DNA from: Candidatus Woesearchaeota archaeon
Lineage (GTDB): Archaea > Nanobdellota > Nanobdellia > Woesearchaeales > UBA10216
DNA length: 59,994 nucleotides
Assembly (NCBI GenBank): GCA_016180195.1
Contig: JACPBS010000006.1
Span: forward strand, 68,681 to 128,674
Reading direction: 5' to 3'
Under the pieces are notes generated by a model. That model saw nothing but the letters and a program-made list of their open reading frames with translations. It did not search any database and was not told the origin of the DNA. The translations under genes and the position numbers were made by a program. This document shows, piece by piece, positions 42,147 to 49,481 of this stretch (position 1 is the first letter of the stretch; every line of letters starts with the position of its first letter).

Positions 42147-43215
42147 CCCGAAAAATTCGCTGATTGAACTGGGCGACAAACTGGTTAATGACATAGAAAA
42201 GGGGAAAAACCCTAATATAGAAGTCGCTGTAAGGGCGCTCTCAAACGTATCATTTGACAAGAAAACAAAGATGCTGTCACTCGGCGAGAAAAAGGCAACA
42301 AGGGAATTCTTCAACGTGGGCCACATCAAGAAATTCGTGCAGACCCTTGAGGCAGCCAAGATATCAAAAAACCTGATAGAAAGCGCCAAGCACGCCAGCC
42401 TAAGGGATGTATTCTACATGGCAAAGCGCTCCATACCCGGAACAAGAATAAACATCGTTGACGACCAGGCAGAGACCGACAACGCGATAGAGGACCTTGA
42501 GCTGATAACAGGGCATTCAAGGGAACAGCTTGGCATGAACGCAAACAAGATGGGCTCTGTTGCGGGAAAAGTGATAATAGAAGACAAAGGAGACACCATA
42601 GACTGGGGCAGGCTTGGATCAGGAGGATGGAGCATCCCGTCAAATGTCGAGGAGATAGAGTTCAAGAAGGTAACCGCAAAATTCGTGATATACATGGAAA
42701 AGGCCGCAGTATGGGAGAGGCTGCACGAGGACAAGTTCTGGGACAAGGAAAACTGCATAATAATAAGCTCACAGGGACAGACAACAAGGGGCATAAGAAG
42801 GCTGCTCCAAAGGCTGCACTCAGAGAACAACCTCCCAGTATACATACTTACCGACTTCGACCCGTATGGTATTTACATATACAGCGTAATAAAGTTCGGA
42901 AGCATAAGCCTTGCACACATGACTGAGTCAATGGCCATCCCCGATGTAAAGTTCCTCGGTATAAGCGCAGATGATGTAGTGAACTACGACCTGAAAAAGC
43001 ACTTCATCAACCTAAAGGAAGTTGACATATCACGGCTGAAACAGATGTCAGAATACGACTGGTTCAAGAACTCAAAGGCATGGCAGAGGCAGTTCAAGAT
43101 GATGAAGGAATTCAAGGCCAAGCTCGAAATCCAGGCATTGTCGTCAAGGGGAATATCCTTCATATCTGAAAAGTACCTGCCTGAGAAGATCAGGAAATCT
43201 GAATTTATCGATTGA
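42136..43215 (+). CDS. top6A: DNA topoisomerase VI subunit A (Spo11-like)
   Basis: The 359-residue DNA-cleaving subunit has the winged-helix part with the catalytic tyrosine in SLRDVFYMAKRS and the toprim domain: VIYMEKAAVWERL (metal-binding Glu) and YILTDFDPYGIYIYS (DxD). Together with Top6B it forms an A2B2 enzyme. It starts 10 bases before the top6B stop, after a ggagaaggaag-like ribosome site. It ends just before a membrane-protein gene with its own promoter. Confidence 0.97.
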   Translation: MKNDPKNSLIELGDKLVNDIEKGKNPNIEVAVRALSNVSFDKKTKMLSLGEKKATREFFNVGHIKKFVQTLEAAKISKNLIESAKHASLRDVFYMAKRSIPGTRINIVDDQAETDNAIEDLELITGHSREQLGMNANKMGSVAGKVIIEDKGDTIDWGRLGSGGWSIPSNVEEIEFKKVTAKFVIYMEKAAVWERLHEDKFWDKENCIIISSQGQTTRGIRRLLQRLHSENNLPVYILTDFDPYGIYIYSVIKFGSISLAHMTESMAIPDVKFLGISADDVVNYDLKKHFINLKEVDISRLKQMSEYDWFKNSKAWQRQFKMMKEFKAKLEIQALSSRGISFISEKYLPEKIRKSEFID

Positions 43216-43285
43216 TTTCTCGCCAGCGGAATAGAAACCGAACAATCCCCGGATTCATCCTGCAACATGTTATCCGCCCAAAAAC

Positions 43286-43294
43286 TTTTTATAC
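43286..43294 (+). promoter_or_regulatory. TATA box for the voltage-sensor-like gene
   Basis: tttttatac about 41 bases before ATG 43332, giving a leader of about 15 bases; it lies after the top6A stop and excludes the longer in-frame start at 43212. Confidence 0.5.
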
Positions 43295-43331
43295 ATTTAT
43301 CCGGAAATGCCTTATAACGAGATGGCTTGAA

Positions 43332-43844
43332 ATGAAGAGGTGGATGTACAAGGCAGAAAAGATTGTGGATGACGCATTGCCGTTGCTCCTTGTACTATTC
43401 ATTCTGGTAGTCGCCCTTGAAGTCTTATTTCCCGAGGAAACAAAGCCATTCCAGGACCACATTGACTTATTTGACACGATCCTGATACTCGTATTTGCCT
43501 CAGACCTGTTCTTCAAATATGAGAGGATGCACAACTTCAAGAAATTCCTAAGCAAATACTGGCTTCAGATCATAGCCATAATCCCGTTCTACGCAGTATT
43601 CAGGATGCTTGAATACCTTGAACTCGCGGACCTGGCTTCAAGGGGCGGGAAATTCGTGAACCAGACACAATTCATGCGGGGCCCGGCCCTCTTAATTCGG
43701 GAGGCGGAAAAGGTGGAAGGAATAAGCAGGACGGAAAAACTATTGAAATTCAAGCCCCTGTCAAGATTCCCGAAACTGATAGATGCAATCCCCTATTTCG
43801 AGAAGCCCACAGGAAAACACCATAATTCTAAAAAGAAGAAATAA
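43332..43844 (+). CDS. Voltage-sensor-like membrane protein without a pore
   Basis: The 170-residue protein has three or four membrane helices: LPLLLVLFILVVALEVLF, DTILILVFASDLFFKYE and WLQIIAIIPFYAVFRMLEY. The second resembles S2-S3 of voltage-gated channels (acidic-aromatic D/FxxDLFFK) and the third has the S3-S4 look. No pore loop or S5/S6 follows; the tail is basic and polar (HNSKKKK). It may be a stand-alone voltage-sensor-like protein; this is an inference from pattern. Confidence 0.55.
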   Translation: MKRWMYKAEKIVDDALPLLLVLFILVVALEVLFPEETKPFQDHIDLFDTILILVFASDLFFKYERMHNFKKFLSKYWLQIIAIIPFYAVFRMLEYLELADLASRGGKFVNQTQFMRGPALLIREAEKVEGISRTEKLLKFKPLSRFPKLIDAIPYFEKPTGKHHNSKKKK

Positions 43845-43850
43845 TTTATT
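43842..43850 (+). promoter_or_regulatory. TATA box for the 43872 gene
   Basis: taatttatt centred 26 bases before ATG 43872. Confidence 0.5.
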
Positions 43851-43871
43851 TCTGGAAAGGTTTCTTTAGCC

Positions 43872-44387
43872 ATGGCTTATAGTGAAATAATCGAGGATCT
43901 TAAGCAAATGGCCGCGGATCGAAAATATAAGGTCCGGCTGGTTTACGTAACACCCTTCTCTGCGAAAGCCAACCCGGAAAGAGAATCCGATGCGGTGATT
44001 TCACTCGAATACCTCGTCACGGGAAGAAATCCTGATACCCTGCTGAGAATACGGCAAAGCATTGTTGTAATGTCGAAAAAGAATGATTCGGATCTAATGA
44101 GTCTTTTTCAGCCAAAAACGATCCAGGATATCGGAAAAATAATGGGTGAATTTTATTTTGGACAGCAGCTTGAGTTGATCATCGAGCACGACCTTTTTGA
44201 ATACAGCCTGACCGTCAGCATTAATCCAGAAGGCATGGTCGACAATGTTGAATACACCTCAGAGACTCCAGTTCCCGTTATCAAATTTCCCGGCAGATCT
44301 TCACGCATTCCAGTCGCGAAAATCCATGGCGGGCAGGACTACAAGTCCGCGTTTGAAACCCTATTGGACGTGCTGAAAACCAGATAG
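43872..44387 (+). CDS. Hypothetical protein
   Basis: The 171-residue soluble protein mixes helices (SEIIEDLKQMAADRKYKV; TIQDIGKIMGEFYFGQQLEL) and strands (AVISLEYLVTG; SLTVSINPEGMVDNVEYTSE), consistent with an alpha/beta or chaperone-like fold. It shows no metal, nucleotide or membrane motif. It has its own TATA box and ends before the tRNA-Arg promoter. Function unknown. Confidence 0.55.
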   Translation: MAYSEIIEDLKQMAADRKYKVRLVYVTPFSAKANPERESDAVISLEYLVTGRNPDTLLRIRQSIVVMSKKNDSDLMSLFQPKTIQDIGKIMGEFYFGQQLELIIEHDLFEYSLTVSINPEGMVDNVEYTSETPVPVIKFPGRSSRIPVAKIHGGQDYKSAFETLLDVLKTR

Positions 44388-44395
44388 CCGATAAG

Positions 44396-44405
44396 CTTTA
44401 TAAAT
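44396..44405 (+). promoter_or_regulatory. TATA box upstream of the tRNA-Arg locus
   Basis: ctttataaat centred 32 bases before the partial tRNA copy, not before the full tRNA. Transcription therefore likely starts at the fragment. Confidence 0.5.
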
Positions 44406-44431
44406 GAAGCGATGAAATCCGTTCCATCAAC

Positions 44432-44445
44432 GGGCCTGTAGCCTG
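44432..44445 (+). pseudogene. 5' fragment of tRNA-Arg
   Basis: gggcctgtagcctg repeats the first 14 bases of the tRNA-Arg gene at 44525 with one change (G for A at position 3), then stops. The fragment could still pair with the tRNA acceptor 3' strand through a G-U. Confidence 0.6.
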
Positions 44446-44519
44446 GGCAACCTTTAATAAGGTTGCATCGAAATTGTTTAAGTTTGGGCGTAAAATCTTG
44501 GTGATTTTAGCCCAACGAA
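44446..44519 (+). repeat. tRNA-associated two-hairpin element, copy 1
   Basis: The 74-base element has hairpin 1 gcaacctt/aaggttgc, an AT-rich linker with a TATA-like ttgtttaag, and hairpin 2 ttgggc-g-taaaatc / gattttagcccaa with one conserved bulged G. Copy 2 (47159-47231) matches it except for five changes, two of which are compensatory in hairpin 2 (GGGC/GCCC versus GGAC/GTCC). The full tRNA-Arg follows five bases later. Confidence 0.75.
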
Positions 44520-44524
44520 GGTAT

Positions 44525-44599
44525 GGACCTGTAGCCTAGCCTGGATAAGGCGACAGCCTTCTAAGCTGTAAATCCGGGGTTCGAATCCCCGCAGGTCCA
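44525..44599 (+). tRNA. tRNA-Arg (anticodon TCT)
   Basis: Full cloverleaf: acceptor ggacctg/caggtcc, anticodon stem acagc/gctgt with loop cttctaa (anticodon TCT), T-arm cggggttcgaatccccg, discriminator A. CCA is not encoded. No intron. The locus is preceded by a copy of its 5' end and the hairpin element. Confidence 0.95.
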
Positions 44600-44603
44600 T
44601 AAA

Positions 44604-44613
44604 AATTATAAAA
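44604..44613 (+). promoter_or_regulatory. TATA box of the methyltransferase/HD operon
   Basis: aattataaaa starts five bases after the tRNA-Arg 3' end and is centred 26 bases before ATG 44634. Confidence 0.5.
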
Positions 44614-44633
44614 CAACAATAAATCCAAGGTGA

Positions 44634-45692
44634 ATGCACTCGCTGGAATTTCTAATCAGTGCTCCGAACGTGCCCCGTCTTGGGGATCCAAGAAGAGCCC
44701 CAGCATATTGCTACGGGGAATGGGGAGTTAAAAAAGGAATCTATAGGAGAAAAAGCGATGCGTTGTACCGCGCAGAATGGGAAGGCGGGTCACAAAGGCA
44801 AATGGATATGGTGGTTGAAGCATCAAAGTTAGCAGGGCTTGGAGATTATCCGCAAATGCTTCGTGATTATTTCGCCCAGGCAGTCTCCACGATTGAAAGG
44901 CAGCGGAAGACAAGAAGTAACCTGCTAGAGATCGGCGCAGGGATATCGACCGTAAATGCCTATGAGCAGCTTATCAGGGACGGGGTTGATTTGGAAAAGG
45001 TATTTGGAGTCTACATAGAGCCTTCAAAAAAGCGCCTTGACAACTTGGTAGCGAAATTGAGCCTTATGGGCCTAAAAAGGGGGAAAAACTACATTGCAAG
45101 GAAGGATGTTGATGTGAATCTTCTAAGATACGTTGAAGAAAACTCGATTGATATCGCAGGAGCGGTAGCAACCCTGCATCACCATTCATACATTGACACG
45201 CCGCTTAAATCGCTTTATCGGGCACTTGCACCGGGAGGGCTGCTGATAATTGCTGACTGGCATAACCACGCCTGGACACATCCCTCGTATATTTATAATG
45301 CGCTGCTCAAAAATTACCAGTGGGAAACAAAGGAAGCTGACATGAATCGGTTTGTGCATGTGTATCCGAGTGCATTGGAAAAGCCGCCTTTGGTTACAAA
45401 CCCCTTTGAGCAGGAAGCCAACAGAATTATCCTTGATGTGTTCTGGCCCCAGTTCGGAAAGCTAAGGGCCGGGCTGATTGAATCAGGAGAATTCAATGCG
45501 TGGGATGATTTGCTGCAGATCGAAGGGCCTAGGCCTGTTGAAATGCAAAACATGGAACTAAAAAGGACAGGATACGTTTTGGAATCGGATGAAATAGCTA
45601 TGATAAAGGAAGCCCTGGGGGTAAGAAACCCGCATCAACTAAACAATCAAAACACGCTGCTGATGGGAACATTGGCGCAGAGGTATGAATGA
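44634..45692 (+). CDS. SAM-dependent methyltransferase-like protein
   Basis: The 352-residue protein has a class I methyltransferase core: LLEIGAGISTVNAYEQLI (motif I), VFGVYIEPSKKRLDNLVAKL (motif II), DIAGAVATLHHHSYIDTPL (motif IV position) and LAPGGLLIIADWHNHAW (motif V). An N-terminal helical part of about 90 residues and a C-terminal helical part surround it. Substrate unknown. It overlaps the HD-domain gene by four bases in a three-gene operon located between two tRNA loci, each with the hairpin element. Confidence 0.72.
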   Translation: MHSLEFLISAPNVPRLGDPRRAPAYCYGEWGVKKGIYRRKSDALYRAEWEGGSQRQMDMVVEASKLAGLGDYPQMLRDYFAQAVSTIERQRKTRSNLLEIGAGISTVNAYEQLIRDGVDLEKVFGVYIEPSKKRLDNLVAKLSLMGLKRGKNYIARKDVDVNLLRYVEENSIDIAGAVATLHHHSYIDTPLKSLYRALAPGGLLIIADWHNHAWTHPSYIYNALLKNYQWETKEADMNRFVHVYPSALEKPPLVTNPFEQEANRIILDVFWPQFGKLRAGLIESGEFNAWDDLLQIEGPRPVEMQNMELKRTGYVLESDEIAMIKEALGVRNPHQLNNQNTLLMGTLAQRYE

Positions 45693-46804
45693 GAAACCAC
45701 CCCTTGTATAGAGATGCTTTAGCGAGAATGGAATCTGTATTCGCACAGAAACGCAAGGAAGGCACCCTGAGCCTAGCACATGCGGAACTGCATGCAACCG
45801 CTGTCTCAAATTTTGGAGCGGCAACAGCCAGAGCCCTGGCAAATGCTCAAGGGCTAAACGATGTTGCAGAAAGATGGGCCATCCTGGCAGGGGCAGCATT
45901 CCTTCTTCATGACATAGAGAGATTTCCCAACGAAATCGTTCCTCACGGCCCCGCGAGCGCCAAATACCTTCATGATATATCGACAGAATGCCCTTGGACA
46001 GAACTTTCGCCTCATGAACTCTCATCACTTGAAGGAGCAATAAGGGAACATGAAAGCAATTTCGCGAGAATATGGGGGTTCTTTGGGGAACCTTTCGGAC
46101 TAAAGGGAAAAATATTGTCCTCTGTAATGGCACACGCATTACTCATAGGGGATAAGGTAATGGAGCAGTCAGGATACGGAGTCCTTCCGAGAAGATGCGT
46201 GTTTGTCGGCAAGGAAAGGATGCTTAACGACATCACGATGCTCCAATACCCAAGAGACTCCCATCTTGCGGTCCTTGCAGAGACGATGATAAGGCTATAT
46301 GAAAGGAACCCTATTGACTCCTATCCTGGTTGGATAAAAGGATTTGCAGAGGAATGGCACGGGATCCAATACATGTTTTACAAGGGGCTCCTTGAATATT
46401 GTGGCACAAGCGAGGAAACCTTTGCAAGGCTAATGCATGATGTCGGTTTCCCAAAATTTAATGAAACGGTAGTGGAAAAGGTAAGTGCACAGCAGCATCT
46501 TTCAGGAAAGTATTTCAGGAGAGAAGAATACCCTGTACTCTCAAAAACCGTGGCCGACATATCAGATCTTTCTAGAATAAGGCTTTCAGACCTCGCAGAA
46601 TCATCATATCAACTCGTACATGCCCTTGCAACGGCAGAAGACCCTGACGGCTTAATTTCCGCATTTAAACCACAGGAAACAAGCCTTGCATATCAAGCTG
46701 AATTCATGACAGGCATACAGGCATACAGGTCAGGATCGGGACAGCTCATAAGAAAGCTTGAGGAGGGAATTCATGCATACCATATTCAGCCTGCAAAAAA
46801 TTAA
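45689..46804 (+). CDS. HD-domain-like phosphohydrolase
   Basis: The 371-residue protein has an HD-type metal site: HAELHATAVSNFGAATARAL, then AGAAFLLHDIERFP (HD dipeptide) and further helices with REHESNFARIWGFFG and VMAHALLIGDKVME, which could supply the remaining ligands. HD proteins cleave phosphate esters of nucleotides or signalling molecules; the substrate is unknown. ATG 45689 overlaps the upstream stop (ATGA) and follows a GAGGT ribosome site. Confidence 0.65.
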   Translation: MRNHPLYRDALARMESVFAQKRKEGTLSLAHAELHATAVSNFGAATARALANAQGLNDVAERWAILAGAAFLLHDIERFPNEIVPHGPASAKYLHDISTECPWTELSPHELSSLEGAIREHESNFARIWGFFGEPFGLKGKILSSVMAHALLIGDKVMEQSGYGVLPRRCVFVGKERMLNDITMLQYPRDSHLAVLAETMIRLYERNPIDSYPGWIKGFAEEWHGIQYMFYKGLLEYCGTSEETFARLMHDVGFPKFNETVVEKVSAQQHLSGKYFRREEYPVLSKTVADISDLSRIRLSDLAESSYQLVHALATAEDPDGLISAFKPQETSLAYQAEFMTGIQAYRSGSGQLIRKLEEGIHAYHIQPAKN

Positions 46805-47084
46805 TGACAGATACCTGGTTATTGCTGCAAGAAATGCAGAAATGATTACCGTGGCAAGTGACACCTCGATTGTTGGGGTCGCCCAACAGTACTCAGCGAT
46901 AATACAAGGTGACATCAGCCGAGCCACAATGGGTTTATTCCCCCTCTACAACGCACAAGAATGGCCAACACGCAGTTTTGAGTCAGGTTATGATGTGGCA
47001 GACGAAGAAGCGACAGCCTTTGAAGAACTTGTTCAGAAATACGTGGGCCGTTTCCTAAAACCTGATTATATTATTCTGGAATAA
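46773..47084 (+). CDS. Small protein of the methyltransferase/HD operon
   Basis: The 103-residue protein begins MHTIFSLQKINDRYLVIAAR; a GAGGAGGG Shine-Dalgarno precedes ATG 46773, so I prefer it to the in-frame TTG at 46758. It overlaps the HD gene by 32 bases. It is mixed strand and helix, with a C-terminal helix EATAFEELVQKYVGRFL. No family was recognised; the overlap suggests a function shared with its two upstream neighbours. Confidence 0.55.
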   Translation: MHTIFSLQKINDRYLVIAARNAEMITVASDTSIVGVAQQYSAIIQGDISRATMGLFPLYNAQEWPTRSFESGYDVADEEATAFEELVQKYVGRFLKPDYIILE

Positions 47085-47093
47085 ATTTAAAAA
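47083..47093 (+). promoter_or_regulatory. TATA box upstream of the tRNA-Cys locus
   Basis: aaatttaaaaa centred about 31 bases before the tRNA-Cys 5' fragment. As at tRNA-Arg, the promoter sits before the fragment and not before the complete tRNA. Confidence 0.5.
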
Positions 47094-47118
47094 GATCGAT
47101 TTAATTTTGATTAAAAGT

Positions 47119-47142
47119 GCGCGGGTACCCAAGTGGCTAAGG
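47119..47142 (+). pseudogene. 5' fragment of tRNA-Cys
   Basis: The first 24 bases of tRNA-Cys (gcgcgggtacccaagtggct and four more) are repeated exactly here, followed by an unrelated 16-base stretch and then the hairpin element. Confidence 0.65.
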
Positions 47143-47158
47143 TGGGGGTGTTCGCCGT

Positions 47159-47231
47159 GGCAACCTTTAATAAGGTTGCATCGAAATTATTTAAGGTTGG
47201 ACGTAAAATCTGGTGATTTTAGTCCAACGAA
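47159..47231 (+). repeat. tRNA-associated two-hairpin element, copy 2
   Basis: Same element as at 44446: hairpin 1 is identical, the linker has ttatttaag (TATA-like), and hairpin 2 ttggac-g-taaaatc / gattttagtccaa differs by a base-pair swap that keeps the stem. The complete tRNA-Cys begins 25 bases downstream. Confidence 0.75.
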
Positions 47232-47255
47232 CTGCTGTTGTGTTTGAATGTGTGT

Positions 47256-47328
47256 GCGCGGGTACCCAAGTGGCTAAGGGGATCGCCTGCAGAGCGATTA
47301 TTCGGGGGTTCGAATCCCTCTCCGCGCT
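47256..47328 (+). tRNA. tRNA-Cys (anticodon GCA)
   Basis: Acceptor gcgcggg/tccgcgc, D-stem ccc/ggg, anticodon stem atcgc/gcgat with loop ctgcaga (anticodon GCA), T-arm gggggttcgaatccctc. The discriminator is T (U73), the tRNA-Cys identity base. No intron; CCA not encoded. Confidence 0.95.
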
Positions 47329-47400
47329 TCAAACTTCGGTAGCTAAGAACCATCGAGAAATAATTATCGGCGCTATTAAACTCTAAAGCCCTTCCGAGCT

Positions 47401-47838
47401 TCATTCCATTCCTTCCGGAGGCACGAAATCATCCAACTTCAGCGCACAATAAACCGCTGCAAGGGCCATTCCATAGCGGATTCCCATTTGCGAAATTAAG
47501 CTTAAAGACGCCGGACCTTTTTGGAAAGTGGACACAATAGAGTGTCCCCCAACAGGTCCAATTGACATGTACTGCCCATCAAAAACAAAAGGTCCGCCGT
47601 CTATTACGTTATCACCTACACGCAATTTATAGCCATTTTCCCCATCGACCCTGAATGTCAAGTGAGAGACGCCTTTTCCCTCCGGAATAAAAAGACTTAC
47701 CAAGCAAGATAACTCGTCAATCGGAAGATCGGAAACGTCGCCTGGGACGCTGTTAACTTCTCTTTTTTCATGCTTACCATTCACGTAAACATATTGGGCG
47801 ATTGCTAAAGCAATCTTTGATGGATCCTTCGCCAGCAT
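47401..47838 (-). CDS. Hypothetical protein
   Basis: The 145-residue protein starts with a helix (SKIALAIAQYVYVNGK) and is then mostly beta (LTFRVDGENGYKLRVGDNVI; GGPFVFDGQYMSIGPVGGHS), ending with a hydrophobic helix. No domain was recognised. The start is supported by a TATA box 28 bases upstream (47861-47870). It lies just after tRNA-Cys in what looks like an accessory region. Confidence 0.5.
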   Translation of the reverse strand: MLAKDPSKIALAIAQYVYVNGKHEKREVNSVPGDVSDLPIDELSCLVSLFIPEGKGVSHLTFRVDGENGYKLRVGDNVIDGGPFVFDGQYMSIGPVGGHSIVSTFQKGPASLSLISQMGIRYGMALAAVYCALKLDDFVPPEGME

Positions 47839-47860
47839 TTTTAATGAGATTTCAAGACAA

Positions 47861-47870
47861 TTTATATATT
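47861..47870 (-). promoter_or_regulatory. TATA box for the 47401-47838 gene
   Basis: aatatataaa on the minus strand, 28 bases before ATG 47838. Confidence 0.5.
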
Positions 47871-47904
47871 TTGTGTTACTTTTTAGTGATTATTTCGGGG
47901 TTGT

Positions 47905-48432
47905 TTATCTAAGCTGCTTGGGCTCCTCAAACTGATATGAATGATCCCTATGATACTCATCCAATGGCTTTATCAGGGTATTCCCGCCGATCCTGTCAAA
48001 GTCTACTAAATAATATACTAAGAGCGCGACAATGTTGTCCATATTAATTCGGTCATTGTAGTCTTTCGGCGTTGTATCTTCTATGAACTGGTGTGAAAAA
48101 ATAAGTGTCAATCCCCAATTTGAACGCCGAGCCCGTTTCAATAGCTTGGATGCCCTGTCATAAGCATTCCTATAACGCATATGTTTTGAGGGTTAAGCCA
48201 GCTGCTTCTCTCCCTCAATAAGGGGTCATTAAGCACTGAAACAATTGCTTCATAACCTTCTTTCAGATAAGGAAACTTGCATCTGGAACGCTTTGAAATG
48301 TATCCTTTCTAGAAGAATAGATTCCAGTTTCCTAAGGTTATTGGCTGCAGACTGCACAGGGTATGCTATTTCAACCGTGCTCAGTTTTGAATTAATCGCT
48401 GCGTGAAACCTTTCTACCAATCCATGAAACAT
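47905..48432 (-). pseudogene. Degraded gene split over three frames
   Basis: Reading from ATG 48432, frame one gives MFHGLVERFHAAINSKLSTV through LLERIHFKAFQ. A second frame continues KFPYLKEGYEAIVSVLNDPL and RERSSWLNPQN (to about 48185). A third frame resumes MRYRNAYDRASKLLKRARRS to the end at 47905. The pieces join at frame changes near 48285 and 48182 and read as one helical protein of about 175 residues. No family was recognised. Either a decayed accessory gene or two indel errors in the sequence. Confidence 0.5.
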
Positions 48433-48463
48433 TAGTCTGGAAATATGGTTGGAAATAAAAAAG

Positions 48464-48895
48464 TTAAGGGCAGAAAAAACCTAGCGTGTACTGACAATAC
48501 CCGCCTCTGGGGCGGCCGCCAAACTCGGTTACTATTATGCCGTATGTGTCTTGGATACTGGTTGAAACTGCATCATATTTGCCAAACTCGGCTACTATCA
48601 TGCCGTTGGTGCCTTCGATCCGTACCGAAACCGGCTCCTCTTTGCCAACCACGTAAACATCCCCGCGTTTTTTGCTTCTCTGCTCAAGAGATCGGATTGC
48701 TTTCTGGTATATGTCCAAATCCATAACAGAAACGCGGTGATCCAAGGTTCCGTCAGTAAATTTGCTGGCTACACTAACATACCCGGGCTTTTTTTCCTCA
48801 ATCACGATTTGTCTTAGAGGCCTGTATAAATGCCCATCATGAGTACCCAGATGAGCCTCCAAAAAATCAGTTGCACAATGAGTTAAATAGGTCAC
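48464..48895 (-). CDS. Hypothetical protein with internal 21-residue repeat
   Basis: The 143-residue protein has a helical first half (KFTDGTLDHRVSVMDLDIYQ, KAIRSLEQRSKKRGDVYVVG) and a C-terminal part with a repeated unit: VSVRIEGTNGMIVAEFG and VSTSIQDTYGIIVTEFG, 21 residues apart. At the DNA level two 63-base units begin gccaaactcgg at 48518 and 48581. The repeat suggests beta-hairpin or solenoid turns. No family was recognised. A TATA-like gataaataa lies just upstream. Confidence 0.45.
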   Translation of the reverse strand: MTYLTHCATDFLEAHLGTHDGHLYRPLRQIVIEEKKPGYVSVASKFTDGTLDHRVSVMDLDIYQKAIRSLEQRSKKRGDVYVVGKEEPVSVRIEGTNGMIVAEFGKYDAVSTSIQDTYGIIVTEFGGRPRGGYCQYTLGFFCP

Positions 48896-48959
48896 AAAAT
48901 TAAAAAACCGAGCTTATTTATCATTTTTATCCCTGATTTATTGTAAAAAATACCGAAAA

Positions 48960-48971
48960 ATATAAAAATAA
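48960..48971 (+). promoter_or_regulatory. TATA box for the Lrp-family gene
   Basis: atataaaaataa about 33 bases before ATG 48999. Confidence 0.5.
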
Positions 48972-48998
48972 ACCATAACTTGGAACAAGTGTTTTGAA

Positions 48999-49442
48999 AT
49001 GAATACAGAAACTGATCTTAGGCTGATAGAAGCCCTTAAAGAGGACGGCAGGGCAACAGTGAGGGAATTGGCAAAAAAGCTGAACCTGCCAGTTACGACA
49101 GTTCATAACCGGCTTAACAACCTGAAAAAGAACAAAGTAATCAAGAAATTCACTGTTATCCCGGATTTTGAGAAGCTTGGCAAGGGGGTGCTAGCTTTTG
49201 TGATGACATCTGTAAACTATGACAAGCTTGAAAACAAGGAAGGCCTTCAGGGGCTTAAAAGGCAGCTGAAACGGTTCCCTGAGATAGAAAAGGTGTATGT
49301 GGTTACAGGAGAGATAGACCTGATGCTTCTTGTCAGGGTAAACACGATCAAGGACCTTGATGAGCTTCTCATCGAAAAGCTTAGAAACATCAAGGGAATC
49401 CAAAGGACAGTAACCCAAATAGTGCTGGAAGAGGCAGAATAA
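48999..49442 (+). CDS. Lrp/AsnC family transcriptional regulator
   Basis: The 147-residue protein has an N-terminal helix-turn-helix (ATVRELAKKLNLPVTTVHNR) and a C-terminal RAM effector domain (VYVVTGEIDLMLLVRVNTIK, then LLIEKLRNIKGIQRTVTQIV). Lrp proteins sense amino acids or other small metabolites and act as dimers or octamers. It lies 39 bases before the membrane-protein gene that opens the KaiC/FIST region, so it may regulate that region; this is inference. Confidence 0.92.
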   Translation: MNTETDLRLIEALKEDGRATVRELAKKLNLPVTTVHNRLNNLKKNKVIKKFTVIPDFEKLGKGVLAFVMTSVNYDKLENKEGLQGLKRQLKRFPEIEKVYVVTGEIDLMLLVRVNTIKDLDELLIEKLRNIKGIQRTVTQIVLEEAE

Positions 49443-49450
49443 AACAAAAA

Positions 49451-49459
49451 AATTTATAA
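49451..49459 (+). promoter_or_regulatory. TATA box for the two-span membrane protein
   Basis: aatttataa centred 27 bases before ATG 49482. Confidence 0.6.
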
Positions 49460-49481
49460 GGAGAACCTGCCAAATTCAGGC

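Noticed and set aside
44432-47328. Split (trans-spliced) tRNA halves
   Set aside because: Complete, correctly folded tRNA-Arg and tRNA-Cys genes follow the fragments, so halves are not needed; I keep fragments as partial duplications.
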